64,000 bases of DNA from contig NZ_LKEH01000019.1 of the NCBI RefSeq assembly GCF_001642795.1, positions 171,429 through 235,428 of the forward strand, in the 5' to 3' direction. Made by a program: the position numbers and the translations under genes. Every line of letters begins with the position of its first letter. Within the stretch, counting starts at the first letter, position 1. Under the pieces are notes generated by a model. It was not told the origin of the DNA. It made no database searches and worked only from the letters and a program-made list of their open reading frames with translations. Positions 19,638 through 30,436 of this stretch are shown here, piece by piece. Source of the stretch: Pseudomonas viridiflava. GTDB taxonomy: Bacteria > Pseudomonadota > Gammaproteobacteria > Pseudomonadales > Pseudomonadaceae.

Positions 19638-20405
19638 TTGTTGCAGAACATTCGTGTTGTCCTGGTCGGCACTACCCATCCCGGAAATATCGGCGGGGCG
19701 GCTCGCGCCATGAAAAACATGGGGCTTTCGCGCCTGGTGCTGGTCGATCCGCGGATCTTCCCTTCACCTGATGCCGACGCCCGTGCCTCAGGTGCCACTG
19801 ATATTCTGGAAGGCGCGCAGGTGGTCGCCACGCTGGAAGAGGCGCTGACGGGTTGCCGTCTGGTGCTCGGCACCAGTGCCCGTGATCGCAGTCTGCCGTG
19901 GCCGATGCTGGACCCTCGCGCTTCAGGCGTGAAGGTTGTCGAGCAGGCCGGGCAGGGCGCCGAGGTGGCGCTGGTCTTCGGTCGCGAGCACGCAGGCCTG
20001 ACCAACGAAGAGCTGCAACGTTGTCACTTCCATGTGCACATCCCTTCCGACCCCGGCTTCAGCTCGTTGAATCTGGCCGCTGCCGTGCAGGTGCTCAGCT
20101 ATGAAGTGCGTATGTCCTGGCTGGCGGCTTCCGAGCAGCCCGCTCATGACGAGCCCTCGAAAATGGCGCACAACGCCGAGCTGGCGACCATGGATGAAAT
20201 GGAGGGCTTTTATGGCCATCTTGAAGCCACGCTGGTGGCGATCGGTTTCCTTGATCCCGAAAAGCCGCGTCACCTGATGGCGCGCCTGCGCAGGCTTTTT
20301 GGCCGCAGCGAAGTGGAGCATTCCGAGCTCAGCATCCTTCGCGGGATCCTGACCGAAACCCAGAAAGCTGCGCGCGGTGAACCCTACAAGCGGAAGGATC
20401 AGTGA
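19638..20405 (+). CDS. trmJ: tRNA (cytidine/uridine-2'-O-)-methyltransferase TrmJ
   Basis: A 255-residue SPOUT methyltransferase that modifies the ribose of nucleotide 32 in several tRNAs. Motif 1 is [16 protein letters not shown]; the knot-forming end has [16 protein letters not shown] and [19 protein letters not shown]. The start is a TTG (two TTG codons in tandem); no ATG lies nearby and the protein begins exactly where homologues do. Its stop overlaps the cysE start. Confidence 0.93.
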   Translation: MLQNIRVVLVGTTHPGNIGGAARAMKNMGLSRLVLVDPRIFPSPDADARASGATDILEGAQVVATLEEALTGCRLVLGTSARDRSLPWPMLDPRASGVKVVEQAGQGAEVALVFGREHAGLTNEELQRCHFHVHIPSDPGFSSLNLAAAVQVLSYEVRMSWLAASEQPAHDEPSKMAHNAELATMDEMEGFYGHLEATLVAIGFLDPEKPRHLMARLRRLFGRSEVEHSELSILRGILTETQKAARGEPYKRKDQ

Positions 20406-21193
20406 TGTTCGAGCGTCTGCGAGAAGATATTCAAAGTGTGTTCCATCGTGACCCGGCCGCGCGCAATGCTTTCGATGTGCTGACCTGCTATCCGGGCATG
20501 CACGCTATCTGGCTGCACCGCTTCGCGCACATTCTGTGGGGCAAGGGCTGGAAATGGCCGGCTCGCGTGGTCTCCAATTTCGGTCGCTGGATGACCGGAA
20601 TCGAAATTCATCCGGGGGCGCGCATCGGTCGCCGCTTCTTCATCGACCATGGCATGGGCATCGTCATCGGTGAAACCGCCGAGATCGGCAATGACGTGAC
20701 GCTGTATCAGGGCGTGACTCTGGGCGGGACCAGCTGGAACGCAGGCAAGCGTCACCCGACGCTGGAAGACGGCGTAGTGGTGGGTGCGGGCGCTAAGGTG
20801 CTAGGCCCGTTCACCGTCGGTGCCGGCGCCAAGATCGGTTCCAACGCGGTCGTGACCAAGGCTGTGCCAGCAGGCGCGACGGCGGTGGGTATTCCGGGTC
20901 GCATCATCGTCAAGTCGGACGATGAGACCGAAGCCAAGCGCAAGGCAATGGCCGAGAAGCTGGGTTTCGATGCCTATGGCGTCAGTGCCGATATGCCGGA
21001 CCCGGTCGCACGGGCCATCGGCCAGTTGCTCGATCACCTGCAGGCTGTGGACGGTCGTCTCGAGGATATGTGCGGCGCGCTCAGTCGGCTGGGTAGCGAT
21101 TACTGCGCCAAGGATCTTCCGGAGCTTCGCGACGAGGTCTTCGACTGCGTCAAGGATAAGCGCGAAGAGCCGCTGGAAAATAAGATCGGCTAG
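20405..21193 (+). CDS. cysE: serine O-acetyltransferase
   Basis: A 262-residue enzyme making O-acetylserine from serine and acetyl-CoA, the first step of cysteine synthesis, which suits its place just upstream of the isc cluster whose IscS consumes cysteine. The left-handed beta helix spans about residues 60-170 ([43 protein letters not shown]). The C-terminal helical tail is longer than in minimal forms. ATG at 20405 overlaps the trmJ TGA; a GTG directly before it is also possible. Confidence 0.95.
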   Translation: MFERLREDIQSVFHRDPAARNAFDVLTCYPGMHAIWLHRFAHILWGKGWKWPARVVSNFGRWMTGIEIHPGARIGRRFFIDHGMGIVIGETAEIGNDVTLYQGVTLGGTSWNAGKRHPTLEDGVVVGAGAKVLGPFTVGAGAKIGSNAVVTKAVPAGATAVGIPGRIIVKSDDETEAKRKAMAEKLGFDAYGVSADMPDPVARAIGQLLDHLQAVDGRLEDMCGALSRLGSDYCAKDLPELRDEVFDCVKDKREEPLENKIG

Positions 21194-21261
21194 GCAGGGC
21201 AGGGGTTTGGGGCGTGTCATTGCGCCGCACCTTTGCTATGATGCAGCCCGCACTTTTTGCT

Positions 21262-21286
21262 AAACCCGACTGTTTTACTCGGTCTA
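21262..21286 (+). promoter_or_regulatory. putative IscR type 1 site, distal
   Basis: A 25-base imperfect palindrome with the GACT...ACTCGG halves of the type 1 motif bound by [2Fe-2S]-IscR. It lies about 65 bases upstream of iscR and immediately abuts a second site. Confidence 0.55.
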
Positions 21287-21312
21287 ATAGTTGACTCATT
21301 TACTCGGGAATA
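21287..21312 (+). promoter_or_regulatory. putative IscR type 1 site and iscR promoter
   Basis: A sequence with ATAGTTGACT and ACTCGGGAATA halves, close to the type 1 IscR consensus. TTGACT (21291-21296) doubles as a -35 element with a -10-like CATACT at 21314, so bound IscR would cover the promoter, as in the autoregulated isc operon of E. coli. Confidence 0.7.
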
Positions 21313-21351
21313 GCATACTCACGCTCATTCCGATCCTCTGCGGTACACGCC

Positions 21352-21843
21352 ATGCGACTGACTACAAAAGGCCGATACGCTGTAACAGCCATGCTTGACC
21401 TGGCCTTGCACGCGCAGAACGGGCCAGTGTCTCTGGCCGATATCTCCGAGCGACAGGGCATTTCCCTGTCTTATCTCGAGCAGCTGTTCGCCAAGCTTCG
21501 CCGCGGCAATCTGGTTTCCAGTGTCCGTGGCCCTGGTGGCGGTTATCAGCTTTCTCGCGACATGAAAGGTATCCAGGTGGCGCAGGTCGTCGATGCTGTC
21601 AATGAGTCGGTCGATGCCACGCGCTGTCAGGGGTTGGGTGATTGCCACGCTGGCGACACCTGTCTCACTCACCATTTGTGGTGCGACCTGAGCCAGCAGA
21701 TTCACGAATTTCTAAGCGGTATCAGCTTGGCGGATCTTGTCACTCGCCGTGAGGTACAAGAAGTCGCCCAGCGCCAGGATATGCGCCGTAGCCATTGCAA
21801 TACGTCGCAACTGGGTAAGATTGAAACGTCCGCCGTTGAATGA
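21352..21843 (+). CDS. iscR: Fe-S cluster assembly regulator IscR
   Basis: A 163-residue Rrf2-family winged-helix repressor that senses Fe-S cluster status. N-terminal helix-turn-helix (about residues 25-60), with cluster ligands C92, C98, C104 and H107 all present, so it should hold [2Fe-2S] and repress its own operon when clusters are plentiful. It heads iscR-iscS-iscU-iscA-hscB-hscA-fdx-iscX. Confidence 0.97.
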   Translation: MRLTTKGRYAVTAMLDLALHAQNGPVSLADISERQGISLSYLEQLFAKLRRGNLVSSVRGPGGGYQLSRDMKGIQVAQVVDAVNESVDATRCQGLGDCHAGDTCLTHHLWCDLSQQIHEFLSGISLADLVTRREVQEVAQRQDMRRSHCNTSQLGKIETSAVE

Positions 21844-21887
21844 ACGCAGATGAATGAGCGGTGCGCCTGCCTGATAGGAGAGCTTCA

Positions 21888-23102
21888 ATGAAATTGCCGA
21901 TTTACCTCGATTACTCCGCGACGACCCCGGTCGATCCGCGCGTCGCGCAGAAAATGATCGATTGCCTGACAGTCGAAGGAAACTTCGGCAATCCGGCTTC
22001 GCGCTCCCACGTCTTTGGCTGGAAAGCCGAAGAAGCGGTCGAGAATGCCCGCCGTCAGGTCGCCGACCTGGTCAACGCCGACCCGCGTGAAATCGTCTGG
22101 ACTTCCGGTGCCACCGAGTCCAACAACCTCGCGATCAAGGGCGTTGCGCACTTTTACGCCAGCAAGGGCAAGCACATCATCACCTCCAAGGTCGAGCACA
22201 AGGCTGTCCTGGACACCACGCGCCAGCTGGAGCGTGAAGGTTTTGAAGTGACGTACATCGAGCCGGGCGAAGACGGTCTGATCACCCCTGCCATGATCGA
22301 AGCTGCACTGCGTGACGACACCATCGTGGTCTCGATCATGCACGTGAACAACGAGATCGGCACCATCAACGACATCGCGGCGATCGGTGAACTGACCCGT
22401 TCGCGTGGCGTGCTGTTCCACGTTGACGGTGCTCAATCGACCGGCAAGGTTGAAATCGATCTGGCCAGCCTCAAGGTTGACCTCATGTCGTTCTCTGCCC
22501 ACAAGACCTATGGTCCGAAGGGCATTGGCGCGCTGTACGTGAGCCGCAAGCCACGTGTTCGTCTGGAAGCTGCCATGCACGGCGGCGGTCACGAACGTGG
22601 CATGCGTTCCGGTACGCTGGCGACCCACCAGATCGTTGGTATGGGTGAAGCCTTCCGTATCGCCAAGGAAGAAATGGCCGCTGAAAACGTGCGTATCAAA
22701 GCGCTGAGCGACCGTTTCTACAAGCAGGTCGAGAATCTGGAAGAACTTTACGTGAACGGCAGTCTGACTGCCCGCGTACCGCACAACCTGAACCTGAGCT
22801 TCAACTACGTTGAAGGCGAGTCGCTGATCATGGCGCTCAAGGATCTGGCGGTATCGTCCGGTTCGGCCTGTACGTCTGCATCGCTGGAGCCTTCGTATGT
22901 ACTGCGCGCTCTGGGCCGCAACGACGAACTGGCACACAGCTCGATCCGTTTCACCTTCGGCCGTTTCACCACCGAAGAAGAAATCGATTACGCCGCGCAG
23001 AAAGTCTGCGAGGCCGTTACCAAGCTGCGGACACTTTCGCCGCTGTGGGACATGTTCAAAGACGGCGTCGATATCTCCAAGATCGAGTGGGCGGCGCACT
23101 AA
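21888..23102 (+). CDS. iscS: cysteine desulfurase IscS
   Basis: A 404-residue pyridoxal phosphate enzyme that takes sulfur from cysteine as a persulfide for Fe-S clusters and thiolated tRNA. Visible: [13 protein letters not shown] start, [17 protein letters not shown]-binding Lys in [10 protein letters not shown], and the mobile-loop catalytic Cys in [13 protein letters not shown] at 21888 has AGGAG 6 bases upstream; the longer open frame is not needed. Confidence 0.98.
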   Translation: MKLPIYLDYSATTPVDPRVAQKMIDCLTVEGNFGNPASRSHVFGWKAEEAVENARRQVADLVNADPREIVWTSGATESNNLAIKGVAHFYASKGKHIITSKVEHKAVLDTTRQLEREGFEVTYIEPGEDGLITPAMIEAALRDDTIVVSIMHVNNEIGTINDIAAIGELTRSRGVLFHVDGAQSTGKVEIDLASLKVDLMSFSAHKTYGPKGIGALYVSRKPRVRLEAAMHGGGHERGMRSGTLATHQIVGMGEAFRIAKEEMAAENVRIKALSDRFYKQVENLEELYVNGSLTARVPHNLNLSFNYVEGESLIMALKDLAVSSGSACTSASLEPSYVLRALGRNDELAHSSIRFTFGRFTTEEEIDYAAQKVCEAVTKLRTLSPLWDMFKDGVDISKIEWAAH

Positions 23103-23188
23103 TTTAAAGTCGCCTCCAACACAGGTCGTGGTCGGCATCTGCCGCCACGACCTGAAGAGCGGCTCCCTGATGTGAGAGGAATAGAATC

Positions 23189-23575
23189 ATGGCTTACAGC
23201 GAAAAGGTCATCGACCACTACGAGAATCCGCGCAACGTCGGCAAGATGAACGCGGAAGATCCTGATGTTGGCACCGGCATGGTCGGCGCTCCGGCGTGCG
23301 GCGACGTGATGCGTCTGCAGATCAAGGTCAACGAGCACGGCGTTATCGAAGACGCCAAGTTCAAGACCTATGGCTGCGGTTCGGCAATCGCTTCCAGCTC
23401 CCTGGCAACCGAGTGGATGAAAGGCAAGACTCTGGATGAAGCAGAGACCATCAAGAACACTCAGCTGGCTGAAGAGCTGGCACTGCCTCCGGTAAAGATT
23501 CACTGCTCCGTGCTCGCAGAAGACGCCATCAAGGCGGCGGTTCGCGATTACAAGCAGAAGAAAGGTCTGCTGTAA
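23189..23575 (+). CDS. iscU: Fe-S cluster scaffold IscU
   Basis: A 128-residue scaffold on which new clusters are built. Ligands C37, D39, C63 and C106 are in place, and the LPPVK chaperone-recognition motif (99-103) for HscA is intact. It lies between iscS and iscA as usual. Confidence 0.98.
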   Translation: MAYSEKVIDHYENPRNVGKMNAEDPDVGTGMVGAPACGDVMRLQIKVNEHGVIEDAKFKTYGCGSAIASSSLATEWMKGKTLDEAETIKNTQLAEELALPPVKIHCSVLAEDAIKAAVRDYKQKKGLL

Positions 23576-23609
23576 GCAGCCCTTTTTCAGAAACGCGTAA
23601 GGAGTTCCG

Positions 23610-23933
23610 ATGGCTATCAGCATGACAGAAGCTGCCGCTAACCACGTACGACGTTCCCTCGAGGGACGTGGCAAGGGTGATGGCGTTCGTCTGGGTGTTC
23701 GCACCACAGGCTGTTCAGGTCTTGCCTATGTGCTCGAGTTCGTCGATGAGGCGGCCAGCGAAGACACCGTCTTCGAGATGCACGGCGTGAAGGTGATTAT
23801 CGACCCGAAAAGCTTGGTCTATCTCGATGGCACCGAGCTCGACTTCGTTCGGGAAGGGTTGAACGAAGGCTTCAAGTTCAACAACCCCAATTCGCGCGGC
23901 GAGTGCGGCTGCGGCGAAAGCTTCAACGTCTGA
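23610..23933 (+). CDS. iscA: A-type Fe-S carrier IscA
   Basis: A 107-residue carrier delivering iron or clusters to apo-proteins. The three family Cys are present: C35, C99 and C101 (CGC motif near the end). Confidence 0.97.
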   Translation: MAISMTEAAANHVRRSLEGRGKGDGVRLGVRTTGCSGLAYVLEFVDEAASEDTVFEMHGVKVIIDPKSLVYLDGTELDFVREGLNEGFKFNNPNSRGECGCGESFNV

Positions 23934-23943
23934 GGCTTTTATT

Positions 23944-24465
23944 GTGGGTACTCCCTGTCACTTCGCCCTGTTCGAGCTCAAGCCTGATTTTCAGCTTGAT
24001 CTTGATCAGTTGGCGACGCGTTATCGCGAATTGGCGCGTGGCGTCCATCCAGACCGTTTTGCCGACGCTTCCGAGCGGGAGCAACGTACGGCGCTGGAGC
24101 GTTCCGCCAGTCTCAACGAAGCCTATCAGACCCTCAAGAGCCCGCCGAAAAGGGCACGTTACCTGTTGGCCATGAATGGCAATGAGGTACCGCTTGAGGT
24201 CACCGTGCACGATCCGGACTTTCTTCTGCAGCAGATGCAGTGGCGCGAAGAACTCGAAGATCTGCAGGATGAAGCTGATCTCGCCGGGGTCGCGACGTTC
24301 AAACGTCGGCTCAAGGTGGCTCAGGATGAACTGAATCAGAGCTTTGCTGCCTGTTGGAATGACGCTGCACAGCGCGAGCACGCCGAAAGGCTGATGCGGC
24401 GCATGCAGTTTCTCGACAAGCTTTCTCACGAAGTGCGCCAGTTAGAAGAGCGCCTCGACGATTAA
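23944..24465 (+). CDS. hscB: Fe-S co-chaperone HscB
   Basis: A 173-residue J-domain protein that brings IscU to HscA and stimulates its ATPase. N-terminal J domain with the HPD motif (in [11 protein letters not shown]) and C-terminal three-helix IscU-binding domain. Starts with GTG, 10 bases after the iscA stop. Confidence 0.95.
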   Translation: MGTPCHFALFELKPDFQLDLDQLATRYRELARGVHPDRFADASEREQRTALERSASLNEAYQTLKSPPKRARYLLAMNGNEVPLEVTVHDPDFLLQQMQWREELEDLQDEADLAGVATFKRRLKVAQDELNQSFAACWNDAAQREHAERLMRRMQFLDKLSHEVRQLEERLDD

Positions 24466-24511
24466 CCCCGTGCTGCCCTGGCCGCACGCCCAGTGATTAT
24501 TCTGAATACGC

Positions 24512-26377
24512 ATGGCCTTACTGCAGATCGCCGAACCCGGCCTCAGTCCTCAACCGCATCAGCGCCGTCTGGCTGTGGGGATCGACTTGGGCACCACCAA
24601 CTCTCTGGTTGCTGCAGTGCGCAGCGGCCTGTCCGAGCCACTGGCCGACGCAGAAGGTCAGGTCATCCTGCCCTCTGCCGTTCGCTATCACGCCGATCGG
24701 GTCGAAGTGGGGCAGTCGGCGAAAGTCGCCGCTTCCCAGGATCCGTTCAACACCGTGCTCTCGGTCAAGCGGCTGATGGGGCGTGGGCTGACCGACGTCA
24801 AGCAACTGGGTGAGCAACTGCCTTACCGCTTCGTCGACGGCGAGTCGCACATGCCGTTCATTGAGACCGTCCAGGGGCCTAAAAGCCCGGTGGAAGTCTC
24901 TGCCGACATTCTCAAGGTGCTGCGTCAGCGAGCTGAAGAAGCGCTGGGCGGCGAGCTGGTCGGTGCGGTGATCACAGTTCCTGCCTATTTCGATGACGCT
25001 CAGCGTCAGGCCACCAAGGATGCTGCCAAGCTGGCAGGTCTTAACGTGTTACGCCTGCTCAACGAGCCGACGGCTGCTGCAGTCGCCTACGGTCTGGACC
25101 AGAAAGCCGAAGGCGTGGTCGCGATTTATGACCTGGGTGGCGGCACGTTTGATATCTCCATCCTACGTCTGACGGGGGGCGTCTTCGAGGTGCTGGCAAC
25201 TGGCGGCGACACTGCGCTGGGCGGCGATGATTTCGACCACGCGATTGCCAGCTGGATTGTTGCCGAAGCCGGCCTTTCCGCCGACCTTGCGCCTTCTGCC
25301 CAGCGCAGCCTGCTGCAGGCAGCGTGCGCAGCCAAGGAAGCGCTGACCGATGCCGACGTCGTTGACGTGACCTACGGCGACTGGAAGGCCGTGCTGACTC
25401 GCGAAGCGCTGAACGCGATGATCGAGCCAATGGTTGCCCGCAGCCTGAAAGCCTGCCGCCGCGCCGTGCGTGATACCGGCATCGAGCTTGAAGAAGTCGA
25501 AGCGGTCGTCATGGTGGGCGGTTCGACGCGTGTACCGCGTGTCCGTGAAGCCGTTGCCGAACTGTTTGGTCGTCAGCCGCTGACCGAAATCGATCCGGAT
25601 CAAGTGGTGGCCATCGGGGCCGCGATCCAGGCCGATACACTGGCAGGCAACAAGCGCGACGGTGAAGAATTGCTGCTGCTCGACGTGATTCCGCTCTCGC
25701 TGGGGCTGGAAACCATGGGCGGGCTGATGGAGAAGGTCATTCCGCGCAACACCACGATTCCTGTTGCGCGCGGTCAGGACTTCACCACGTACAAAGATGG
25801 CCAGACGGCCATGATGATTCATGTGCTGCAGGGCGAGCGAGAGCTGATCAGCGATTGCCGTTCTCTGGCGCGCTTCGAACTGCGCGGTATTCCACCGATG
25901 GTGGCGGGCGCGGCGAAGATCCGCGTCACCTTTCAGGTGGACGCCGATGGTCTGCTGAGTGTTTCGGCGCGCGAACTGGGTTCGGGCATCGAAGCTAGCA
26001 TCCAGGTTAAGCCGTCGTATGGCCTGACCGACGGTGAAATCACCCGCATGCTCAAGGATTCCTTCGCCTACGCCGGTGACGACAAGGTCGCCCGCGTATT
26101 GCGTGAGCATCAGGTTGATGCCGAGCGCCTGCTTGAAGCGGTGCAGGGCGCGCTGGATGCCGATGGTGAGCGTCTTCTCGATGAAGAAGAACTTTTGGTA
26201 ATCAACCTGCAGATGGACGAACTACGCGAATTGATGAAAGGCACCGATGGACATGCCATCGAGCAACAGACCAAGCGTCTGTCGCAAGTGACCGATGCAT
26301 TTGCCGCCCGCCGCCTGGATTCGACGGTGAAAGCCGCACTGGCCGGACGCAACCTGAATGAGATTGAGGATAACTGA
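24512..26377 (+). CDS. hscA: Fe-S assembly chaperone HscA
   Basis: A 621-residue Hsp70 specialised for IscU. Nucleotide-binding motifs: [49 protein letters not shown] and [15 protein letters not shown]; the substrate domain follows. Its stop overlaps the fdx start by one base. Confidence 0.97.
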   Translation: MALLQIAEPGLSPQPHQRRLAVGIDLGTTNSLVAAVRSGLSEPLADAEGQVILPSAVRYHADRVEVGQSAKVAASQDPFNTVLSVKRLMGRGLTDVKQLGEQLPYRFVDGESHMPFIETVQGPKSPVEVSADILKVLRQRAEEALGGELVGAVITVPAYFDDAQRQATKDAAKLAGLNVLRLLNEPTAAAVAYGLDQKAEGVVAIYDLGGGTFDISILRLTGGVFEVLATGGDTALGGDDFDHAIASWIVAEAGLSADLAPSAQRSLLQAACAAKEALTDADVVDVTYGDWKAVLTREALNAMIEPMVARSLKACRRAVRDTGIELEEVEAVVMVGGSTRVPRVREAVAELFGRQPLTEIDPDQVVAIGAAIQADTLAGNKRDGEELLLLDVIPLSLGLETMGGLMEKVIPRNTTIPVARGQDFTTYKDGQTAMMIHVLQGERELISDCRSLARFELRGIPPMVAGAAKIRVTFQVDADGLLSVSARELGSGIEASIQVKPSYGLTDGEITRMLKDSFAYAGDDKVARVLREHQVDAERLLEAVQGALDADGERLLDEEELLVINLQMDELRELMKGTDGHAIEQQTKRLSQVTDAFAARRLDSTVKAALAGRNLNEIEDN

Positions 26378-26718
26378 TGCCGCAGGTGATTTTTCTGCCC
26401 CACGCCGAGCACTGCCCGGACGGGCTGGTTGTAGAAGTTGAACCCGGTATATCCATCCTCGAGCTTGCTCACGAGCATCACATCGAGATCGAAAGCGCCT
26501 GTGGCGGCGTGTGCGCCTGCACGACCTGTCACTGCGTCATTCGCCAGGGCTTCAGCTCGCTGAAAGAAGCCGACGAGCTGGAAGAGGACATGCTCGACAA
26601 AGCCTGGGGCCTTGAGCCGCAATCGCGTCTATCCTGTCAGGCAATTGTCGGCACCGAAGACCTGACCGTCGAAATACCCAAATATTCGCTCAACCACGCT
26701 GCCGAAGCGCCGCACTGA
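26377..26718 (+). CDS. fdx: ISC-type [2Fe-2S] ferredoxin
   Basis: A 113-residue ferredoxin providing electrons for cluster assembly. Ligands C42, C48, C51 and C87 match the adrenodoxin-like family. The TGATG junction with hscA indicates coupled translation. Confidence 0.97.
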   Translation: MPQVIFLPHAEHCPDGLVVEVEPGISILELAHEHHIEIESACGGVCACTTCHCVIRQGFSSLKEADELEEDMLDKAWGLEPQSRLSCQAIVGTEDLTVEIPKYSLNHAAEAPH

Positions 26719-26732
26719 TTCAAGGAACGCTC

Positions 26733-26933
26733 ATGAGTCTCAAATGGGTCGATGTGCAGGAAATCGCTATCCAGCTGGCCGAAAAGTATCCGGAAACGGA
26801 TCCTTTTTCACTGAATTTCGTCAAGCTGCGCGATCTCGTCATGGCGCTTCCCGGCTTTGACGATGAGAAGGATCGGGGCGGGGAGAAAGTCCTCGAGGCG
26901 ATCCAGACCACGTGGGAAGAAGAGCGCGATTGA
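26733..26933 (+). CDS. iscX: Fe-S assembly protein IscX
   Basis: A 66-residue acidic protein (MSLKWVDVQEIAIQLAEKYP) that binds IscS and iron and modulates cluster synthesis. Last gene of the isc operon; followed by a hairpin that also carries the ndk promoter. Confidence 0.95.
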   Translation: MSLKWVDVQEIAIQLAEKYPETDPFSLNFVKLRDLVMALPGFDDEKDRGGEKVLEAIQTTWEEERD

Positions 26934-26953
26934 CGTTCAGTTACTTACGCAGT

Positions 26954-26999
26954 TAGGCAATACACCAGAACCCGCGTATAATTCGCGGGTTTAATTTTT
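26954..26999 (+). promoter_or_regulatory. overlapping isc terminator and ndk promoter
   Basis: An 8-base-pair stem (26969-26976 with 26984-26991) followed by TTAATTTTT looks like the isc operon terminator. Its loop contains a perfect TATAAT (26977-26982), with TAGGCA 17 bases upstream as a weak -35, giving a promoter about 45 bases before ndk. Confidence 0.55.
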
Positions 27000-27029
27000 C
27001 GCTTCAATCACTGTTTCTGGAGTTTCACC

Positions 27030-27455
27030 ATGGCTGTTCAACGTACTTTCTCCATCATCAAGCCTGACGCCGTTGCAAAGAACGTAATCGGCGAGATCAC
27101 CACTCGTTTCGAAAAAGCCGGTCTGCGCGTTGTTGCTTCCAAGCTGAAGCAGCTGTCCAAGGCCGAAGCTGAAGGTTTCTACGCTGAGCACAGCGCTCGT
27201 GGTTTCTTCGGCGACCTGGTTGCGTTCATGATCTCCGGTCCGGTTGTCGTTCAGGTTCTGGAAGGCGAAAACGCTATCGCTCTGAACCGCGAGCTGATGG
27301 GCGCTACCAACCCTAAAGAAGCTGCTGCCGGCACCATCCGCGCTGACTTCGCTGATTCCATCGACGCCAACGCTGTTCACGGTTCCGATTCCGAAGCAGC
27401 CGCTGCTCGTGAAATCTCGTACTTCTTCGCAGCTACCGAGGTAACCGCTCGCTAA
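27030..27455 (+). CDS. ndk: nucleoside diphosphate kinase
   Basis: A 141-residue enzyme that equalises nucleoside triphosphate pools by a phospho-histidine intermediate; H117 sits in NAVHGSDS. Typical start [12 protein letters not shown]. Short gap to rlmN. Confidence 0.98.
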   Translation: MAVQRTFSIIKPDAVAKNVIGEITTRFEKAGLRVVASKLKQLSKAEAEGFYAEHSARGFFGDLVAFMISGPVVVQVLEGENAIALNRELMGATNPKEAAAGTIRADFADSIDANAVHGSDSEAAAAREISYFFAATEVTAR

Positions 27456-27486
27456 GTCTTGCGACTATCGAGTGAAGGGTGAATTC

Positions 27487-28635
27487 ATGATTGCATCGAC
27501 TGGTAAAACCAACCTGCTGGGTCTGACTCAGCTGGAAATGGAGAAATTCTTCGACTCTATCGGGGAGAAGCGCTTCCGTGCCGGTCAGGTCATGAAGTGG
27601 ATTCACCACTTTGGCGTCGATGATTTCGACGCCATGACGAACGTCAGCAAGGCTTTGCGCGAAAAGCTCAAGGCCTGTGCCGAAGTTCGGGGTCCTGAAG
27701 TCGTCAGCGAGGACATTTCGAGCGATGGCACCCGTAAATGGGTGGTGCGCGTCGAGTCCGGCAGCTGCGTCGAGACCGTCTATATTCCGCAAGGCAAGCG
27801 CGGCACTCTGTGCGTGTCTTCCCAGGCGGGCTGTGCCCTGGATTGCAGTTTCTGCTCCACCGGCAAGCAAGGCTTCAACAGCAACCTCACCGCCGCCGAA
27901 GTTATCGGTCAGGTGTGGATTGCCAACAAATCCTTTGGCAGTGTCCCGGCAACCGTCGACCGTGCAATCACTAACGTGGTGATGATGGGCATGGGTGAGC
28001 CATTGCTGAACTTCGACAATGTCATCGCCGCCATGCATCTGATGATGGATGACCTGGGGTATGGCATTTCCAAGCGCCGGGTGACCCTGTCCACCTCAGG
28101 TGTGGTGCCGATGATCGACGAGCTGTCCAAGCACATCGATGTATCGCTGGCCCTGTCGTTGCACGCGCCCAATGATGCGCTGCGCAACCAGCTGGTGCCG
28201 ATCAACAAGAAATACCCGCTGAAAATGCTGCTCGAATCCTGCCGTCGCTACATGTCGAACCTGGGTGAAAAGCGTGTGCTCACCATCGAGTACACCATGC
28301 TCAAGGACATCAATGACAAGGTCGAGCACGCCGTTGAAATGATCGAGTTGCTCAAGGACACGCCTTGCAAGATCAACCTGATCCCGTTCAACCCGTTCCC
28401 GCACTCCGGTTACGAGCGTCCGAGCAATAATGCGATCCGTCGTTTCCAGGACCTGTTGCATCAGGCTGGCTATAACGTCACTGTGCGTACCACGCGTGGC
28501 GAAGACATCGATGCCGCTTGCGGCCAGTTGGTCGGCCAGGTGATGGATCGCACGCGTCGTAGTGAACGCTATATCGCAGTGCGAGAGTTGAGTGTCGAGG
28601 CCGATTCAGTGCCAGGCGCGGCGACCCGAACCTGA
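27487..28635 (+). CDS. rlmN: dual-specificity 23S rRNA/tRNA m2A methyltransferase
   Basis: A 382-residue radical SAM enzyme methylating A2503 of 23S rRNA and A37 of some tRNAs. Cluster motif [13 protein letters not shown]; the methyl-carrying Cys lies in the C-terminal AACGQL segment. The ATG at 27487 is preferred over the in-frame GTG at 27472. Confidence 0.97.
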   Translation: MIASTGKTNLLGLTQLEMEKFFDSIGEKRFRAGQVMKWIHHFGVDDFDAMTNVSKALREKLKACAEVRGPEVVSEDISSDGTRKWVVRVESGSCVETVYIPQGKRGTLCVSSQAGCALDCSFCSTGKQGFNSNLTAAEVIGQVWIANKSFGSVPATVDRAITNVVMMGMGEPLLNFDNVIAAMHLMMDDLGYGISKRRVTLSTSGVVPMIDELSKHIDVSLALSLHAPNDALRNQLVPINKKYPLKMLLESCRRYMSNLGEKRVLTIEYTMLKDINDKVEHAVEMIELLKDTPCKINLIPFNPFPHSGYERPSNNAIRRFQDLLHQAGYNVTVRTTRGEDIDAACGQLVGQVMDRTRRSERYIAVRELSVEADSVPGAATRT

Positions 28636-28673
28636 CTGCCCAAACGAACGCGAAACTGACCAAGAGGGACTTC

Positions 28674-29432
28674 ATGTCTGTGCGCGCCCCGTTGCTGCTG
28701 TGTGTTGTCATGTTGCTCGTGGGCTGCGTATCAACCGGCAATGTCAATCCGCTCTCGACCTCCCAGGGACGTGAAGAAGCGCGCAAGGCATACGTTCAGC
28801 TCGGAATCGGCTATCTGCAGCAAGGCCAGACCGAACGCGCCAAGGTGCCGTTGAAGAAGGCGCTTGAGCTGGATAGTTCGGATGCCGGGGCCAACGCGGC
28901 GCTTGCACTGGTCTTTCAGGCCGAAATGGAACCTGAACTCGCCGACCAGTACTTTCGCAAGGCGCTGTCGGCAAGCCGCAACGACACTCGCATCGTCAAC
29001 AATTACGGCAGTTTCCTCTACGAGCAGAAGCGCTACAAGGAAGCCTATGAGCGTTTCGAGCAGGCGGCCGCCGATAACCTATATCCTGAGCGTTCGCGGG
29101 TGTTCGAAAGCCTGGGCATGACCTCGATCAAGCTGGGCAATCGCGAGCAGGCCCGAGAGCATTTCACCAAGGCCCTGCGGCTGGACAACCAGCAGCCGCG
29201 TGCGTTGCTGGAAATGGCTGAGTTGTCTTACGAAGACGGGCATTATGTGCCGGCACGTGACTATTACGATCGTTTTAGCCAGCTGAGCGAGCAAAATGCA
29301 CGTAGTCTATTGCTCGGTACGCGGTTGGCTAAAGTGTATGAAGACCGCAACAAGGCAGCCAGTTTTGGTCTGCAATTAAAAAGACTCTATCCCGGTACGC
29401 CGGAATATCAGCAATACCTGTCGGAGCAATGA
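28674..29432 (+). CDS. pilW: type IV pilus biogenesis lipoprotein PilW/PilF
   Basis: A 252-residue outer-membrane lipoprotein (lipobox LVGC, Cys 18) with about six TPR motifs, the pilotin that helps the PilQ secretin insert and multimerise. Its stop overlaps the rodZ-like start by 4 bases. Called pilF in P. aeruginosa. Confidence 0.93.
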   Translation: MSVRAPLLLCVVMLLVGCVSTGNVNPLSTSQGREEARKAYVQLGIGYLQQGQTERAKVPLKKALELDSSDAGANAALALVFQAEMEPELADQYFRKALSASRNDTRIVNNYGSFLYEQKRYKEAYERFEQAAADNLYPERSRVFESLGMTSIKLGNREQAREHFTKALRLDNQQPRALLEMAELSYEDGHYVPARDYYDRFSQLSEQNARSLLLGTRLAKVYEDRNKAASFGLQLKRLYPGTPEYQQYLSEQ

Positions 29433-30433
29433 TGAAAGCGGCGCATCCCGAAGTTGTAGCAACCACCCGCGTGAATCCTGGAGAAACCCTGCGCCAGGTT
29501 CGCGAGAGCAAAAACTGGTCGCTGCCAGATGTGGCTTTGAGGCTGAACCTCACCGTGACTTCACTGAGTCATCTGGAGAACGGGAACTTTGAAAAGCTGC
29601 CTGGGCACACCTTCGCCCGGGGGTATGTACGTGCCTATGCGAAACTGCTGGAGCTGGATCAGGCCGCGATGGTCGAGCAGTTCGATCAGTTCACCGGCAC
29701 CGACGGCAAGGGCAGCCCTGTTCACGCCCTGGGTCGCATCGAAGAGCCGGTGCGCCTGTCGCACAATATCCTGCGTATCGTCAGCCTGCTGCTGCTGATC
29801 GCGCTGATCGGTGGCGGTTTCTTCTGGTGGCAGGACCAGGCCTCGATGCGCGGCAAGGATCTTTCGGGGCTCAACCTTGAGCACGTCGAAGTCGAAAGCG
29901 CTGACGGCACCACCCAGATTCACCCGCTGGACGAGCCCGAGGACCAGGCGGTCGTCGAAAACCAGTCAACCGGCGAGACGTCATTGCCGTTGAATATCGG
30001 TACGCCGTCCACGCAAACCCAGAGCGCTGCGCCTGAAGTCTCGGCTCCTGCCGTTACAGCGCCTGCGCACACGCAAGCACCTGCCACTGCAACGCCGCCG
30101 GCCGCATCGGCTCAGACTCCTGCAGTAGCGCCATCCGTTCCGTCCATGCCGACTACACCAACTGCCGAGCAGATTGCTCCTGTCATGCCCGGTGCAGGTC
30201 AGGTCAACGTGCAATTCACGGCCGATTGCTGGACTCAGGTGACAGACGGTAATGGCAAGGTGCTGGTCAGCGGTCTCAAGCGCAAGGGCGAGAGCCTTGA
30301 CGTCAACGGCAAGCCGCCGCTGACCCTGCGTCTGGGCTTCGCCCGCGGTGCGCAAGTCAGCTACAACGGTCAGCCTGTAGACGTGGCACCTTTTACCAGC
30401 GGCGAGACTGCTCGCCTGAAACTAGGTCAATAA
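29429..30433 (+). CDS. rodZ: RodZ family helix-turn-helix membrane protein
   Basis: A 334-residue bitopic protein. Cytoplasmic Cro-like helix-turn-helix (about residues 18-80; LRQVRESKNWSLPDVALRLN), one transmembrane segment (ILRIVSLLLLIALIGGGFFWW, around 110-130), a Pro/Ala/Thr-rich periplasmic linker and a C-terminal DUF4115-type beta domain. RodZ links MreB to the envelope. The gene position (pilW-rodZ-ispG) is conserved. Confidence 0.9.
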   Translation: MMKAAHPEVVATTRVNPGETLRQVRESKNWSLPDVALRLNLTVTSLSHLENGNFEKLPGHTFARGYVRAYAKLLELDQAAMVEQFDQFTGTDGKGSPVHALGRIEEPVRLSHNILRIVSLLLLIALIGGGFFWWQDQASMRGKDLSGLNLEHVEVESADGTTQIHPLDEPEDQAVVENQSTGETSLPLNIGTPSTQTQSAAPEVSAPAVTAPAHTQAPATATPPAASAQTPAVAPSVPSMPTTPTAEQIAPVMPGAGQVNVQFTADCWTQVTDGNGKVLVSGLKRKGESLDVNGKPPLTLRLGFARGAQVSYNGQPVDVAPFTSGETARLKLGQ

Positions 30434-30436
30434 GTC

